From NCBI GenBank assembly GCA_018710985.1, contig DVIV01000011.1, positions 1 to 64,000 on the forward strand: a stretch of DNA of 64,000 bases, read 5' to 3'. The translations under genes and the position numbers were made by a program. The notes under the pieces were generated by a model that saw nothing but the letters and a program-made list of their open reading frames with translations, was not told the DNA's origin and ran no database searches. Source of the DNA: Candidatus Limiplasma pullicola (GTDB lineage Bacteria; Bacillota; Clostridia; Christensenellales; Aristaeellaceae). How positions within the stretch are numbered: the stretch's first letter is position 1; each line of letters begins with the position of its first letter. Positions 18,954 to 27,307 of the stretch are shown here, in pieces.

Positions 18954-19310
18954 GGGCCGCCGGGGGAATGCTCCCCCGGCGGCCCCCAGCTTGTCGAAAA
19001 AGTCCGGCTGCGCCGGACTTTTCCGCCAGATGCTTAAGAAATGTTTGCGCCCAGGGGCGCAAACTCCCCGCCCGCCCGGCACCGGAGGGAAGCGTCAGCC
19101 CTGTGGGCTGTTGCGCGAAGCGCAAAGCGACCCGAAGGTGGGGAGCGAAACGAGCGGAGGGCGCGGCCAGCGTCCTCCGCGAAGATTGAGCGACCGGGGA
19201 AAACCGGGCGATACGAATTGACTTTGGAGGGCCTGCGGGCCCTCCAAACCTCCCGAAAAGGTTTTGTCAGCGGTCTGAGGGCCGCCGGGGGAATGCTCCC
19301 CCGGCGGCCC
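18954..19310. repeat. Dispersed intergenic element, copy B, flanked by identical hairpins
   Basis: The 32-bp sequence at 18954-18985 (13-bp stem GGGCCGCCGGGGG/CCCCCGGCGGCCC) is repeated exactly and in the same orientation at 19279-19310. Between them lie about 293 bp containing CAGCTTGTCGAAAAAG near the left end. TTTTGTCAGCGGTCTGAGG, close to its reverse complement, is at the right end. Internal stems include AGTCCGG/CCGGACT, TTTGCGCC/GGCGCAAA and GGAGGGCC/GGCCCTCC. Each outer hairpin also serves as the end of one of two convergent genes. No protein-coding gene is supported inside. Confidence 0.7.
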
Positions 19311-19325
19311 CGTGCGTTGCGTCTC

Positions 19326-19844
19326 TTACTTCGCGGCGGCCTTGGCAGCCTCGATCAGGCCGCTCACATAGCCCAGCGTGTCCACCAGCGTGCAGCCGGC
19401 CACGGCGTCCACCATTTCCTCGGCGGTCTTGCCTTCCACGGCGGCTTCCAGCTCCTCGATGGTCTTGCCGGTCACAAAGTCCTCGATGGCGGCATAGTTC
19501 ACATCCAGCGCCACGGTGGAGCCGGCGGCGGCCATGTTGCTGCTGTAGAGCTCGGCGTTCTCGCGCTTGGAGGCCAGCACCTTGCCCTCGGGATAGCTCT
19601 GGCCGAAGTCGGCGTCGCTGTTGGGCACGCCCACGGCCTCGCCCGCGGTCATGAACTGGAACTCGTCGATGTAGGCGTCGGCGATCACGCCGTCCTGCAT
19701 GGCCACGGTCAGCACGGCGAAGCACTTGGTGCCGTGCGCGGCGTAGAGGGCCTGTCCGATGGTCACTTCACCCTCGGCCACGGCGGGGAGGATCAGGCAC
19801 AGCGCCAAAAGCGCGGCCAGAGAAGCGGTCAGCAGTTTCTTCAT
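19326..19844 (-). CDS. Small secreted FMN-binding-like protein
   Basis: 172 residues with signal peptide MKKLLTASLAALLALCLILPAVAEG (signal peptidase I site; the cysteine lies too far inside to be a lipobox). The mature part begins VTIGQALYAAHGTKCFAVLTVAMQDGVIADAYIDEFQFM. It later has LASKRENAELYSSNMA and DAVAGCTLVDTLGYVSGLIEAAK. This pattern (VxVxDGxIxxAxxDE, then A-G-x-T-L-V near the end) resembles pheromone-precursor-type lipoproteins with a degenerate FMN-binding domain. The function is inferred to be cell-surface redox or binding. It is the second gene after the two-domain FMN-binding-like protein, 67 bp away. Confidence 0.55.
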   Translation of the reverse strand: MKKLLTASLAALLALCLILPAVAEGEVTIGQALYAAHGTKCFAVLTVAMQDGVIADAYIDEFQFMTAGEAVGVPNSDADFGQSYPEGKVLASKRENAELYSSNMAAAGSTVALDVNYAAIEDFVTGKTIEELEAAVEGKTAEEMVDAVAGCTLVDTLGYVSGLIEAAKAAAK

Positions 19845-19911
19845 AGATGATGTTCTCCTTTGCAGATGATTTTTTATTGTTTCACCGCCCGCAGGGGAGC
19901 GGCAAAGCGCG

Positions 19912-20724
19912 TTATTCCACGTGCCAGGCGTGGCGGTTGAGCGCATCCCAGATGGCGGAGATCACCTTGGGCGCGCGCAGGGTGGCGCCGCTGAAGCCGT
20001 CCACAGCCGGCGCGATGTCGCCGGGCTGGTAGAGGTCGTTGACGGCGTCCACGGGCTGCCCCTGAAGATGCGCAAGCAGCGCCTCAAACTGGCCGGCCAC
20101 CCGCTTTGCGTCCTCCGGGGCGTCGGGGCTGAGATAGTCCACGCCATGGTAGCTCAGCGCGCGGTAGTGCGCCTCGGAAAAAACGTTGCCTTCCAGCGTG
20201 AACTCCACCGCCACCTCTTCCTCGCCGTCCTCCATGTAGGACCCGCGGTACACCCCGTCGGCGAAGTCGCCGGCCTCGGGCAGCTTGGCGGTGCTGATGA
20301 GCTTGAAGGGGCGCCGGTTGAGCCCGTCCCACAGGGCCGAGATCAGCTTGGAGGACTGCATCGTGGCGGTGGTGACCGCGTCGATGTCCTCCACGATGCC
20401 GTAGGGGGCGTAGAGGTCGTCGATGGCGTCCACGCCCTTGCCCACCAGGTAGGCGGCCAGCTCGCGGTACTGGCGCAGGGCGGCCTTCTGGGCGTCGCTG
20501 GCGTCGTCGCTCATGTAGTCGCCGTCCTTGTATTTGACCCCGCGGTACACCACGGACTGAAACACGCCGTCCTGCAGCTCGAACTGGATGGCGATCTGCT
20601 CGATGCCGCCGTCGTAGTAAAAGCCGCGGTAGATTCCGTCGGCATACTGGCTTTCCTGCGCCGCCGCGCCGCCGGTCAGGGCCAGCGCAAGCGCCAGAAG
20701 CGCCGCCATGCAGATGCGTTTCAT
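19912..20724 (-). CDS. Secreted protein with two FMN-binding-like domains
   Basis: 270 residues with a signal peptide (MKRICMAALLALALALTGGAAAQE). Two similar halves of about 120 residues follow. Each starts ADGIYRG/ADGVYRG, then has a VxFxLxDGVF strand, and ends with SKLISALWDGLNR or PKVISAIWDALNR. The second half carries VDGFSGATLRA, the SGAT motif to which FMN is covalently attached in FMN_bind (PF04205) proteins. The first half has TTATMQS instead. Such domains take part in extracellular electron transfer. It has a good ribosome site (AGGAGGAGACGGAGG) and is divergent from the two-component system. Confidence 0.65.
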   Translation of the reverse strand: MKRICMAALLALALALTGGAAAQESQYADGIYRGFYYDGGIEQIAIQFELQDGVFQSVVYRGVKYKDGDYMSDDASDAQKAALRQYRELAAYLVGKGVDAIDDLYAPYGIVEDIDAVTTATMQSSKLISALWDGLNRRPFKLISTAKLPEAGDFADGVYRGSYMEDGEEEVAVEFTLEGNVFSEAHYRALSYHGVDYLSPDAPEDAKRVAGQFEALLAHLQGQPVDAVNDLYQPGDIAPAVDGFSGATLRAPKVISAIWDALNRHAWHVE

Positions 20725-20807
20725 CCTCCGTCTCCTCCTGATCACAAACGTAAGCTTACACGCCGATTGTGGCAAAAGTGTGGCTTTTTGAAATTTTCGT
20801 TGAAAAT

Positions 20808-20836
20808 TTGACAATCTGATCCCAACCTTCTACAAT
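20808..20836 (+). promoter_or_regulatory. Promoter of the two-component system
   Basis: Consensus -35 TTGACA, 17-bp spacer, -10 TACAAT, about 30 bp before the GTG start. Confidence 0.8.
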
Positions 20837-20866
20837 GTCCCTGATGAACGCCGGGGAGGGACGGAT

Positions 20867-21550
20867 GTGAACCCCATATTGATCGTGGATGACAACGAGC
20901 AGATCGTGGAGATCCTCTCGCGCTACATCGGCGCGGAGGGCTGGCCGCTTTTGTGCGCGCGCTCGGGCGAGGAAGCGCTGTCCCTCTTTGACGCGGCGGA
21001 CCCGTCGGTGATCCTTCTGGACATTCTGCTGCCGGGCATTGACGGGCTGGAGGTGTGCCGGCGCATCCGGCGGGTGTCGGGCGTGCCGATTCTGATGATC
21101 ACCGCCCGCGACGAGGACGCCGACCGCATTTTGGGCCTGGACATCGGCGCGGACGATTACATCGTCAAGCCCTTTTCCCCCGGCGAGGTGATGGCGCGCA
21201 TCCGGGCGGTGCTCAGGCGCATGCCCGCGCCCACGGGGCAGGAGACGCTGGTGGTGGGGAGCCTGTCGATCCACCTGCCGTCGCTGAGCGTGACGCTGGA
21301 CGGGCACAGGCTGGACCTGACCCGCCGCGAGACGGAGCTGCTCTACACCCTGGCCTCCGCGCCGGGCCGCGTGTTCACGCGCGACAACCTGCTCACGCTG
21401 GTGTGGGGCGTGGAGCACGCGGGCAACTACCGCGCGGTGGATTCGCACATCAAGCGCCTGCGGCAGAAGCTGGACGCCTGGCCACACGACTTTTTCTCCA
21501 TCGCCACCGTCTGGGGCACGGGCTACAAGTTTGAAAGGCGGCTGCCATGA
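20867..21550 (+). CDS. OmpR/PhoB-family response regulator
   Basis: 227-residue regulator. The receiver domain has the acidic pair D8-D9, phospho-acceptor D52 (LLDILLPG), T79 and K101 (VKPF). A winged-helix DNA-binding domain (about residues 130-225) follows, with LTRRETELLYTLASAPGRVFTRDNLL and VDSHIKRLRQKL. The GTG start is preceded by GGGGAGGG; an out-of-frame ATG overlaps it. The stop overlaps the kinase start by 4 bp. Its target is unknown; the divergent FMN-binding-like genes are an obvious candidate. Confidence 0.95.
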   Translation: MNPILIVDDNEQIVEILSRYIGAEGWPLLCARSGEEALSLFDAADPSVILLDILLPGIDGLEVCRRIRRVSGVPILMITARDEDADRILGLDIGADDYIVKPFSPGEVMARIRAVLRRMPAPTGQETLVVGSLSIHLPSLSVTLDGHRLDLTRRETELLYTLASAPGRVFTRDNLLTLVWGVEHAGNYRAVDSHIKRLRQKLDAWPHDFFSIATVWGTGYKFERRLP

Positions 21551-23010
21551 AGCGTTCGCTCACCATGCGGCTGATGCTGCTGTTTTCGCTGCTGCTGGCG
21601 GCCTTCACCATCCTCACCGCGGTGATCTACAACGCGCTGATGGTGCGCCAGTCCATCACCCACCACAGCCAGGCCATGCAGCGCGACGCCTTCGCCATCG
21701 CGCAGAACCTCGCCGAGCTGGTGGCGCCCTCGGCCTACGACGCCTCGTTGGACGAGACGCGCTTCATCGTCAGCGAGGAGACGCTCGCGCCCTACCTGGC
21801 CCTGACCGAGCAGCTCACCCGCTGCAACGTCTACCTCATCGACACGCGCCACAACGTGACCGGCTACTTTGACGGCGTGGTGCAGGTGCTTGACAGGCCC
21901 CTGCTGGCGGGCTATCTGGAGCAGAGCGTCGCGCTGGGCTTCATGGGCAAGACGCCCATCATCCATGCCGAGATGGACAGCGAAACCCGCCTGTGCGCCT
22001 CCATGCCCGTGATGGACGCGCACAGCCGTGTGCTGGGCGTGGTGCTTTTGGACGCCACGCTGCGCGAGCTGGGCTTTCAGCAGGTTCCCAGCGCGGCCAT
22101 CCTCATCTCCAGCGGCCTGATCGCCTTCGCGCTGTCGGCGGTGCTGGCGCTGGTGTTTTCGCGGCTGTTCGCGCGGCCCATCGTGGAGGTGGAAAAGGTC
22201 GCCGTGGCGCTGGCCTCCGGCCATCCGGCCCAGCCCCTGCGCGCCCGCCGGCACGACGAGGTGGGCTCGCTGGCCCGCTCGATGGACGTGCTGGCCCAGC
22301 GCCTGGAGGAGGCCCGCCGCCGCGACGAGCAGCACCGCCTGGCGCAGCAGCGGCTGTTTTCCGGCATCAGCCACGAACTCAAAACCCCGGTCACGGTGAT
22401 CCGCGGCTCGCTGGAGGCCCTGCGCGACGGCGTGGTGACCGGCCCGGAGGCCGTCAGCGCCTATTACGCGCAGATGATCGGAGAAACGCAGTGGCTCCAG
22501 CGCCTCATCCGCGACCTTCTGGAGCTTTCGCGCCTGCAAAGCGATGACTTTGCGCTGGAGCGCGCGCCGGTGGATCTGAGCGAGCTGCTGGGCGACGTGG
22601 CCATGAGCGCCCGCGCGCTGTGCACCCAAAAGGGCCTGATCTTTTCCTGCGAGGAGCCGTCCGCCCATCCCAAAGTCATGGGCGACTATTCGCGCCTGCG
22701 CCAGATGCTCATGACCGCCGTGGACAACGCCGTCAAGTTCACCGCGGAGGGGCGGGGCGTGCGCCTGTGGCTGGAGGAAGCGACGCGCGCCATCTCCGTG
22801 GCCGACGAGGGCCCCGGCATTCCCGCCGGCGAGCTGTCGCTGATCTTCGAGCGCTTCCACCACACCCGCGACCCCTCGCACGAGGGCGCGGGCCTGGGCC
22901 TGGCCATCGCGGCAGAGATCGCCCGCCGCCACGGCGTGACCATCTCGGTCAGCAGCGAGGAGGGAAAAGGCACCGTCTTTACCTTCACCTTTGCGCCAGA
23001 CGAAAGCTGA
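21547..23010 (+). CDS. Membrane sensor histidine kinase
   Basis: 487 residues. Helix 1 (8-30), an extracellular sensor of about 150 residues, helix 2 (183-206) and a HAMP linker (207-260) come first. The dimerisation/phospho-acceptor domain has H276 in GISHELKTPV. The HATPase domain has the N box (VDNAVKFT), G1 box (DEGPGIP) and G2 box (GAGLGLAI). Translationally coupled to the response regulator by an ATGA overlap. The sensor has no recognisable ligand motif. Confidence 0.95.
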   Translation: MKRSLTMRLMLLFSLLLAAFTILTAVIYNALMVRQSITHHSQAMQRDAFAIAQNLAELVAPSAYDASLDETRFIVSEETLAPYLALTEQLTRCNVYLIDTRHNVTGYFDGVVQVLDRPLLAGYLEQSVALGFMGKTPIIHAEMDSETRLCASMPVMDAHSRVLGVVLLDATLRELGFQQVPSAAILISSGLIAFALSAVLALVFSRLFARPIVEVEKVAVALASGHPAQPLRARRHDEVGSLARSMDVLAQRLEEARRRDEQHRLAQQRLFSGISHELKTPVTVIRGSLEALRDGVVTGPEAVSAYYAQMIGETQWLQRLIRDLLELSRLQSDDFALERAPVDLSELLGDVAMSARALCTQKGLIFSCEEPSAHPKVMGDYSRLRQMLMTAVDNAVKFTAEGRGVRLWLEEATRAISVADEGPGIPAGELSLIFERFHHTRDPSHEGAGLGLAIAAEIARRHGVTISVSSEEGKGTVFTFTFAPDES

Positions 23011-23013
23011 GCA

Positions 23014-23060
23014 ACGCGCGCGGCCGCCCTCCCGGCAGGGGGAAGGCGGCCGCGCGCGTT
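23014..23060. terminator. Bidirectional terminator between the kinase and lysA
   Basis: 16-bp stem ACGCGCGCGGCCGCC(C)/GGCGGCCGCGCGCGT, followed by TTTTT on the plus strand; it serves two convergent genes. Confidence 0.8.
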
Positions 23061-23067
23061 TTTGGTT

Positions 23068-24345
23068 TTATTTGAGCCAGCGCGCCTGAAGCGCCTGCCA
23101 GGCCGGGTCCACGTCCAGCGTGGCGAAGTAGTCGCGCGGGGTTTCGGCCCGGCGGATCAGCCTGAAGGAGCCGTCCCCGCACCAGAGGACCTCCTTGCAG
23201 CGCAGCTTGCCGTTGTAGTTGTAGCCCATGCTCAGGCCGTGCGCGCCGGTGTCGTGAATCACCAGCAGGTCGCCGATCTCGGTTCTGGGCAGCATGCGGT
23301 CCACGGCGAACTTGTCGTTGTTTTCGCACAGGCTTCCGGTCACATCCACCAGCTGGTCGTGGGGCAGGTATTCCCTGCCCGGAATGGTGATGTGGTGGTA
23401 CGCGCCGTACATGGCGGGGCGCATCAGGTCGCAGGCGCTGGCATCCAGGCCCAGGTAGTGCTTGTGGATGCGCTTTTCGTTGATGATGTGCGTCACCAGC
23501 CAGCCGTTGGGGCCGGTCATGTAGCGGCCCAGCTCGGTCTTGATGGCCACGCCGCGGATGCCGTTTTCGCTGAAGGCGCGGCGGTACTCGTGCGCCACGC
23601 CCTCGCCCACGGCGCGGATATCGGTTTCGGGCTGATCGGGCCGGTAGGGGATGCCGATGCCGCCCGACAGGTTGACGAAGGCCAGCGGCATGCCGCTCTC
23701 GTCCATCAGCTCGCGCCCGGTCTGGAACAAAAGCCTTGCCAGCGCGGGATAATAGGCGGGGTCGGTGGTGTTGCTGCTGAGGAAGGCGTGCAGGCCGAAG
23801 CGCGCGGCTCCAAGGTCCCGAAGGCGCAAAAGCGCCTGGCTCAGCTGCTCGCGCGTCATGCCGTACTTGGCGTCGCCGGGGTCGCCCATGATGGCGTTGC
23901 CGATGCGGAAGGTGCCGCCGGGGTTAAAGCGCAGGCACACCGTGTCCGGCACGCCGCCGTTTTGCGCCAGCGTGTCCACATGGGTGATGTCGTCCAGGTT
24001 GATATACGCGCCCAGCCGCCGGGCGAGGACGAATTCCTCCCCCGTCACGTCGTTGGCGCTGAACATGATGTCCCCGCCCTGAAAGCCGCAGGCGTCGGCC
24101 AGCATGAGTTCTGTCACGCTGGCGCAGTCCACGCCGCAGCCCTCCTCCTTCAGGATGCGCAAAATGGCCGGCGTGGGCAGGGCCTTGACCGCAAAATACT
24201 CGCGGAAATCCTCGATTTCGCCAAAGGCGTCCCTGAGCGCGCGCGCGGTGCGGCGGATACCGCGCTCGTCATAGAGGTGAAACGGCGTTTCAAACTTTTG
24301 CGCCGCCTCGAAAACCACCTGATCCTTCAGGGAAAAATTCGGCAT
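23068..24345 (-). CDS. lysA: Diaminopimelate decarboxylase
   Basis: Fold-type III PLP enzyme making L-lysine from meso-diaminopimelate, 425 residues. The PLP lysine is K54 (YFAVKALPTP). The glycine-rich phosphate loop is LSGGIGIPY, and the active-site segment is GSLCENNDKFAVDRMLP, a variant of the CES-D motif. TELGRYMTGPNGWLVTHI is also present. The CENNDKFA form is seen in a LysA subgroup of gut Bacillota and Bacteroidota. The start has GAGGAGG. It is divergent from guaA and carries its own promoter. Confidence 0.88.
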   Translation of the reverse strand: MPNFSLKDQVVFEAAQKFETPFHLYDERGIRRTARALRDAFGEIEDFREYFAVKALPTPAILRILKEEGCGVDCASVTELMLADACGFQGGDIMFSANDVTGEEFVLARRLGAYINLDDITHVDTLAQNGGVPDTVCLRFNPGGTFRIGNAIMGDPGDAKYGMTREQLSQALLRLRDLGAARFGLHAFLSSNTTDPAYYPALARLLFQTGRELMDESGMPLAFVNLSGGIGIPYRPDQPETDIRAVGEGVAHEYRRAFSENGIRGVAIKTELGRYMTGPNGWLVTHIINEKRIHKHYLGLDASACDLMRPAMYGAYHHITIPGREYLPHDQLVDVTGSLCENNDKFAVDRMLPRTEIGDLLVIHDTGAHGLSMGYNYNGKLRCKEVLWCGDGSFRLIRRAETPRDYFATLDVDPAWQALQARWLK

Positions 24346-24391
24346 GGAAACATCCTCCTCGCTGCGCCCCAGGCGCTATGGAAACGCAGCT

Positions 24392-24420
24392 ATTGTAACA
24401 CAGGCCCGGCGCGAGGGCAA
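24392..24420 (-). promoter_or_regulatory. Promoter of lysA
   Basis: Minus strand: -35 TTGCCC, 17-bp spacer ending TGT, -10 TACAAT. Confidence 0.65.
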
Positions 24421-24494
24421 CGGCAAATCCCTCCTAGCCTCCCGCTTTTTTTCGGCAAAACCCGCGCCGGGCACTGGCGCTTTTTCGCCCGGTA

Positions 24495-24503
24495 TGCTAT
24501 CAT
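24495..24503 (+). promoter_or_regulatory. Extended -10 promoter of guaA
   Basis: TGCTATCAT, 37 nt before the start codon; the -35 region is weak. No purine riboswitch is visible in the 150 bp upstream. Confidence 0.5.
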
Positions 24504-24540
24504 ATGCCATGAAATCAACCGGTGGAAGGAGACGGTCCTC

Positions 24541-25521
24541 ATGGAAACCAACAAGCGGCCCGACAGCATGGCGCGCATCAACACGCGGGAGCTGGCGCAG
24601 GCCTTTATCGACGAACAGGTGGCGGCCCTGCGCGCCCAGGTGGGCGATAAAAAGGTGCTTCTGGCCCTGAGCGGCGGCGTGGACAGCTCGGTGGTGGCGG
24701 CGCTGCTCATCCGCGCCATCGGGCAGCAGCTGGTGTGCGTGCACGTCAACCACGGCCTGATGCGCAAGGGCGAGAGCGAGCAGGTGGTGGAGGTGTTCCG
24801 CAACCAGCTGGGCGCCAACCTGATCTACGTGGACGCGGTGGACCGCTTCCTCACCCGTCTGGAGGGTGTGAGCGACCCGGAGCAGAAGCGCAAGGTGATC
24901 GGCGCGGAGTTCATCCGCGTGTTCGAGGAGGAGGCCCGCAAGCAGGAGGGCATCGAGTTTCTGGCGCAGGGCACCATTTACCCCGACATCGTGGAAAGCG
25001 CCGGCGTCAAGGCGCATCACAACGTGGGCGGCCTGCCCGACGACCTCAAGTTCGACCTGGTGGAGCCGCTTCGCCTGCTCTTCAAGGACGAGGTGCGCCA
25101 GGTCGGCGCAGCCCTGGGCCTGCCCGATACCATGGTGTACCGCCAGCCCTTCCCCGGCCCCGGTCTGGGCGTGCGCTGCCTGGGCGCCATCACCCGCGAC
25201 CGCCTGAACGCCCTGCGCGAGTCCGATGCCATCCTGCGCGAGGAGTTCGACCGCGCCGGCCTGACCTCCAGGGTCTGGCAGTTCTTCACCGTCGTGCCCG
25301 ACATGCGCTCCACCGGCGTGCGCGGCGGCGCGCGCGTCTTTGACTGGCCGGTGATCATCCGCGCCGTCAACACCGTCGACGCCATGACCGCCACCGTGCC
25401 CGAGCTGCCCTGGGCCCTCCTTCAGCGCATCACCGACCGCGTGCTCAGCGAGGTCCCCGGCGTGTGCCGCGTGCTCTACGATTTGAGCCCCAAGCCGGTG
25501 GCGACGATTGAATGGGAATAA
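24541..25521 (+). CDS. guaA: GMP synthase, stand-alone ATP pyrophosphatase subunit
   Basis: Converts XMP to GMP. The 326 residues comprise only the ATP-PPase domain (PP-loop LSGGVDSS, residues 43-50; HVNHGLMRKGE) and the dimerisation domain (YRQPFPGPGLGVRCLG, KPVATIEWE C terminus). Typical bacterial GuaA has about 510 residues, with an N-terminal glutamine amidotransferase of about 190 residues that is missing here. The upstream DNA is lysA on the other strand, and a clean promoter and AAGGAG site precede the ATG, so this is a real short form. The glutaminase would have to be a separate protein, or free ammonia is used. Confidence 0.9.
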   Translation: METNKRPDSMARINTRELAQAFIDEQVAALRAQVGDKKVLLALSGGVDSSVVAALLIRAIGQQLVCVHVNHGLMRKGESEQVVEVFRNQLGANLIYVDAVDRFLTRLEGVSDPEQKRKVIGAEFIRVFEEEARKQEGIEFLAQGTIYPDIVESAGVKAHHNVGGLPDDLKFDLVEPLRLLFKDEVRQVGAALGLPDTMVYRQPFPGPGLGVRCLGAITRDRLNALRESDAILREEFDRAGLTSRVWQFFTVVPDMRSTGVRGGARVFDWPVIIRAVNTVDAMTATVPELPWALLQRITDRVLSEVPGVCRVLYDLSPKPVATIEWE

Positions 25522-25615
25522 GCAAAGGTTGAACACCAGGATATCTCTGAAATAGGCGTTAGCGGCCCAGGGCTTCCAGGGTAGCCCCGGAGGAGACACG
25601 GAGCGAAGCCAGTGG

Positions 25616-26200
25616 ATGCGCTCGGAAAAAGAGCCGCTTTCTCTGGTCATGGAGCAGCACGGGATTGAGTGGGAGGACAAGGTCACCCACGACAATCACC
25701 GGTCTGCGTTGGACTATAAGAAGAAACAACGGACAAAGGAGATCGCCGCCTTCGAGACGGTCAAGGCAGCGAAAGAAAGCCAGGTGGAAAGCCCGGAACG
25801 ACGGCTCAAAGCACTTGCCCCGGCGGTAAAGAACATGGCGCGGTTGGCAGCGGACTTCTCCGCTGAACCGGAGGAAATTCTACCGGAGGCCGGGACGCCG
25901 GAGAGCGCCAAGTCCTACCGGGAGAAAAAAGCCGAGCTTCTGTCGGCCCAAATCGTCAAGGTGCTGCCCTCCCTGCATCTGGTCTATGTGGCGCTGTGGG
26001 GAAAACTTGAGCCTCTGTGGCGAGTGAGGGAAAGCAACGCCCGCCTGTCTGACCGTTTGCAGGAAGTTTAGCTGGAGAATAAGGCCCTACGGTAAGTCTC
26101 CGCTGACTATGCACGGTTCAAGCGGGTCTTTGGCCCGGAACAAGTGGAGACGGCGATGGAGGCCGACAAACATCGAAAGCAGGCGGAGAAAGCCAGATTA
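25616..26200 (+). pseudogene. Decayed MobV/Pre-type relaxase C-terminal fragment
   Basis: Reading this frame gives LVMEQHGIEWEDKVTHDNHRSALDYKKKQRTKEI, close in style to the C-terminal half of plasmid recombination/mobilisation (MobV, Pre) proteins of Bacillota transposons. A charged coiled-coil region follows. In-frame stops occur at 26069-26071 and about 24 bp later. The frame nevertheless continues with relaxase-like ADYARFKRVFGPEQVETAMEADKHRKQAEKA before breaking into AT-rich DNA near 26195. The N-terminal catalytic part is absent. Interpreted as the remnant of an integrated mobile element beside guaA. Sequence 25522-25615 shows no gene. Confidence 0.6.
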
Positions 26201-26228
26201 TTTTTGTTTCATATGGGGGCTTTTAAAA

Positions 26229-27152
26229 ATGAGGAAATCAATAGTATTTATATGCATCTTATCCCTTATAGTTTTGACAACAGCTTGCGACGGCAACGCA
26301 ACGTCGCAAAGTGTTTTAACGCCGAAAACTTCTGCTGAAGCAGTTCAGCAGAACACAACTCTGACTTATACAAATTTGGGTGATAAAACTGTACAGAGCG
26401 AAGTTAGAGACATTCTAATTTCCGGAGGCATCCCGGAGAAATATATCGACAAGGTGTTTGTATGGATAAATGACTTTAATGAATGCATGGGGAGTTGTGA
26501 ATCTTATAGTATCGAGAATTCATGGATAACAGCTGCAGTACCTGTGGTTGATTATGGAGAATATGCTCCAATGTCGGAGTTATGGTATAAGCAGAACAAC
26601 CGCCAGTATAGCGACGTGCTGTGCCGGATAGCAGCTTATCAACTTATACAGGATAACGTTGATATTCAGCAACCTATTAACAAAAAAGACTGGGAATGTT
26701 ACTCCGATACGCAATGGCTGTATAGCGACTGGGATGCTATTAGCAACTTTTCGCTTATAGCTTTTGATGAACAGGAAACGTCTGAGTATTTTACCCTATT
26801 TAATCCCGTTACCATTTCTGCGGGCTGTTCCCAAGATGAAATGTATCAAGCAATACAATCAGCATGGAAAAGCAGAAAAATCTCTTTTGCACAAAACAAG
26901 GTTTCCCTAATCACTATTTGGACACAGTCCGAAAGCCAGACTGCTGCCGCTCACGCGGCGGTTCTCATTCAGGAAGATCAAGGCTATTTGCTTTTTGAAA
27001 AGACAAATCCCCAGTCACCTTATCAGGCCACAAAGTTTTCCACTATAGAACAAGTCAAACAATACATGTATGAAGCCATTCACATTGATGATGCGCGATA
27101 TGGTTTTGAGACAGGAGATTATATCGTTATGCAAAATGATAATCTACTATAA
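26229..27152 (+). CDS. DUF4300-like lipoprotein, horizontally acquired
   Basis: 307-residue exported protein. The signal peptide MRKSIVFICILSLIVLTTAC ends in a lipobox-like TTAC. The mature part TYTNLGDKTVQSEVRDILISGGIPEKYIDKVFVWINDFNE resembles DUF4300 proteins of streptococci and clostridia. Function unknown. Base composition is roughly 42% GC, far below every neighbour, and codon use is AT-rich, so it came from another genome. It directly follows the relaxase remnant, with no obvious ribosome site (GGGGGC 10 nt upstream). It is the only clear lipoprotein in the window. The DUF assignment is from memory of the family pattern. Confidence 0.6.
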   Translation: MRKSIVFICILSLIVLTTACDGNATSQSVLTPKTSAEAVQQNTTLTYTNLGDKTVQSEVRDILISGGIPEKYIDKVFVWINDFNECMGSCESYSIENSWITAAVPVVDYGEYAPMSELWYKQNNRQYSDVLCRIAAYQLIQDNVDIQQPINKKDWECYSDTQWLYSDWDAISNFSLIAFDEQETSEYFTLFNPVTISAGCSQDEMYQAIQSAWKSRKISFAQNKVSLITIWTQSESQTAAAHAAVLIQEDQGYLLFEKTNPQSPYQATKFSTIEQVKQYMYEAIHIDDARYGFETGDYIVMQNDNLL

Positions 27153-27250
27153 AATGAATACAGCCCTACTTCGTTTTATTGGTACAAGGCGTATTTGCGT
27201 AGCCGGGAAAGTAGTAAAAACCGAGCCAATCTTTATTGATGGGTAATCAA

Positions 27251-27281
27251 GGCGGTCAAGCCCCAAGGGTGCTTGACCGCC
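27251..27281 (+). terminator. Hairpin after the acquired lipoprotein gene
   Basis: 11-bp perfect stem GGCGGTCAAGC/GCTTGACCGCC about 100 bp after the stop. No T-tract. Confidence 0.45.
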
Positions 27282-27307
27282 TCCTCCAATTTGGGCCGGA
27301 GACTGAT

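Noticed and set aside
17632-19125. 497-codon frame opposite the MFS gene
   Set aside because: Gln/Gly/Arg-rich shadow frame; the MFS protein on the other strand has proper helices and motif A.
18968-19221. Short frames inside element copy B
   Set aside because: They run through hairpin-forming repeats shared with other intergenic copies and lack ribosome sites.
24346-24540. Purine or PRPP riboswitch ahead of guaA
   Set aside because: The 37 nt between the promoter and the start are too short, and no aptamer core is visible.
25616-26071. Intact 151-residue protein
   Set aside because: Relaxase-like sequence continues in the same frame beyond the stop, so it is treated as part of a decayed gene.
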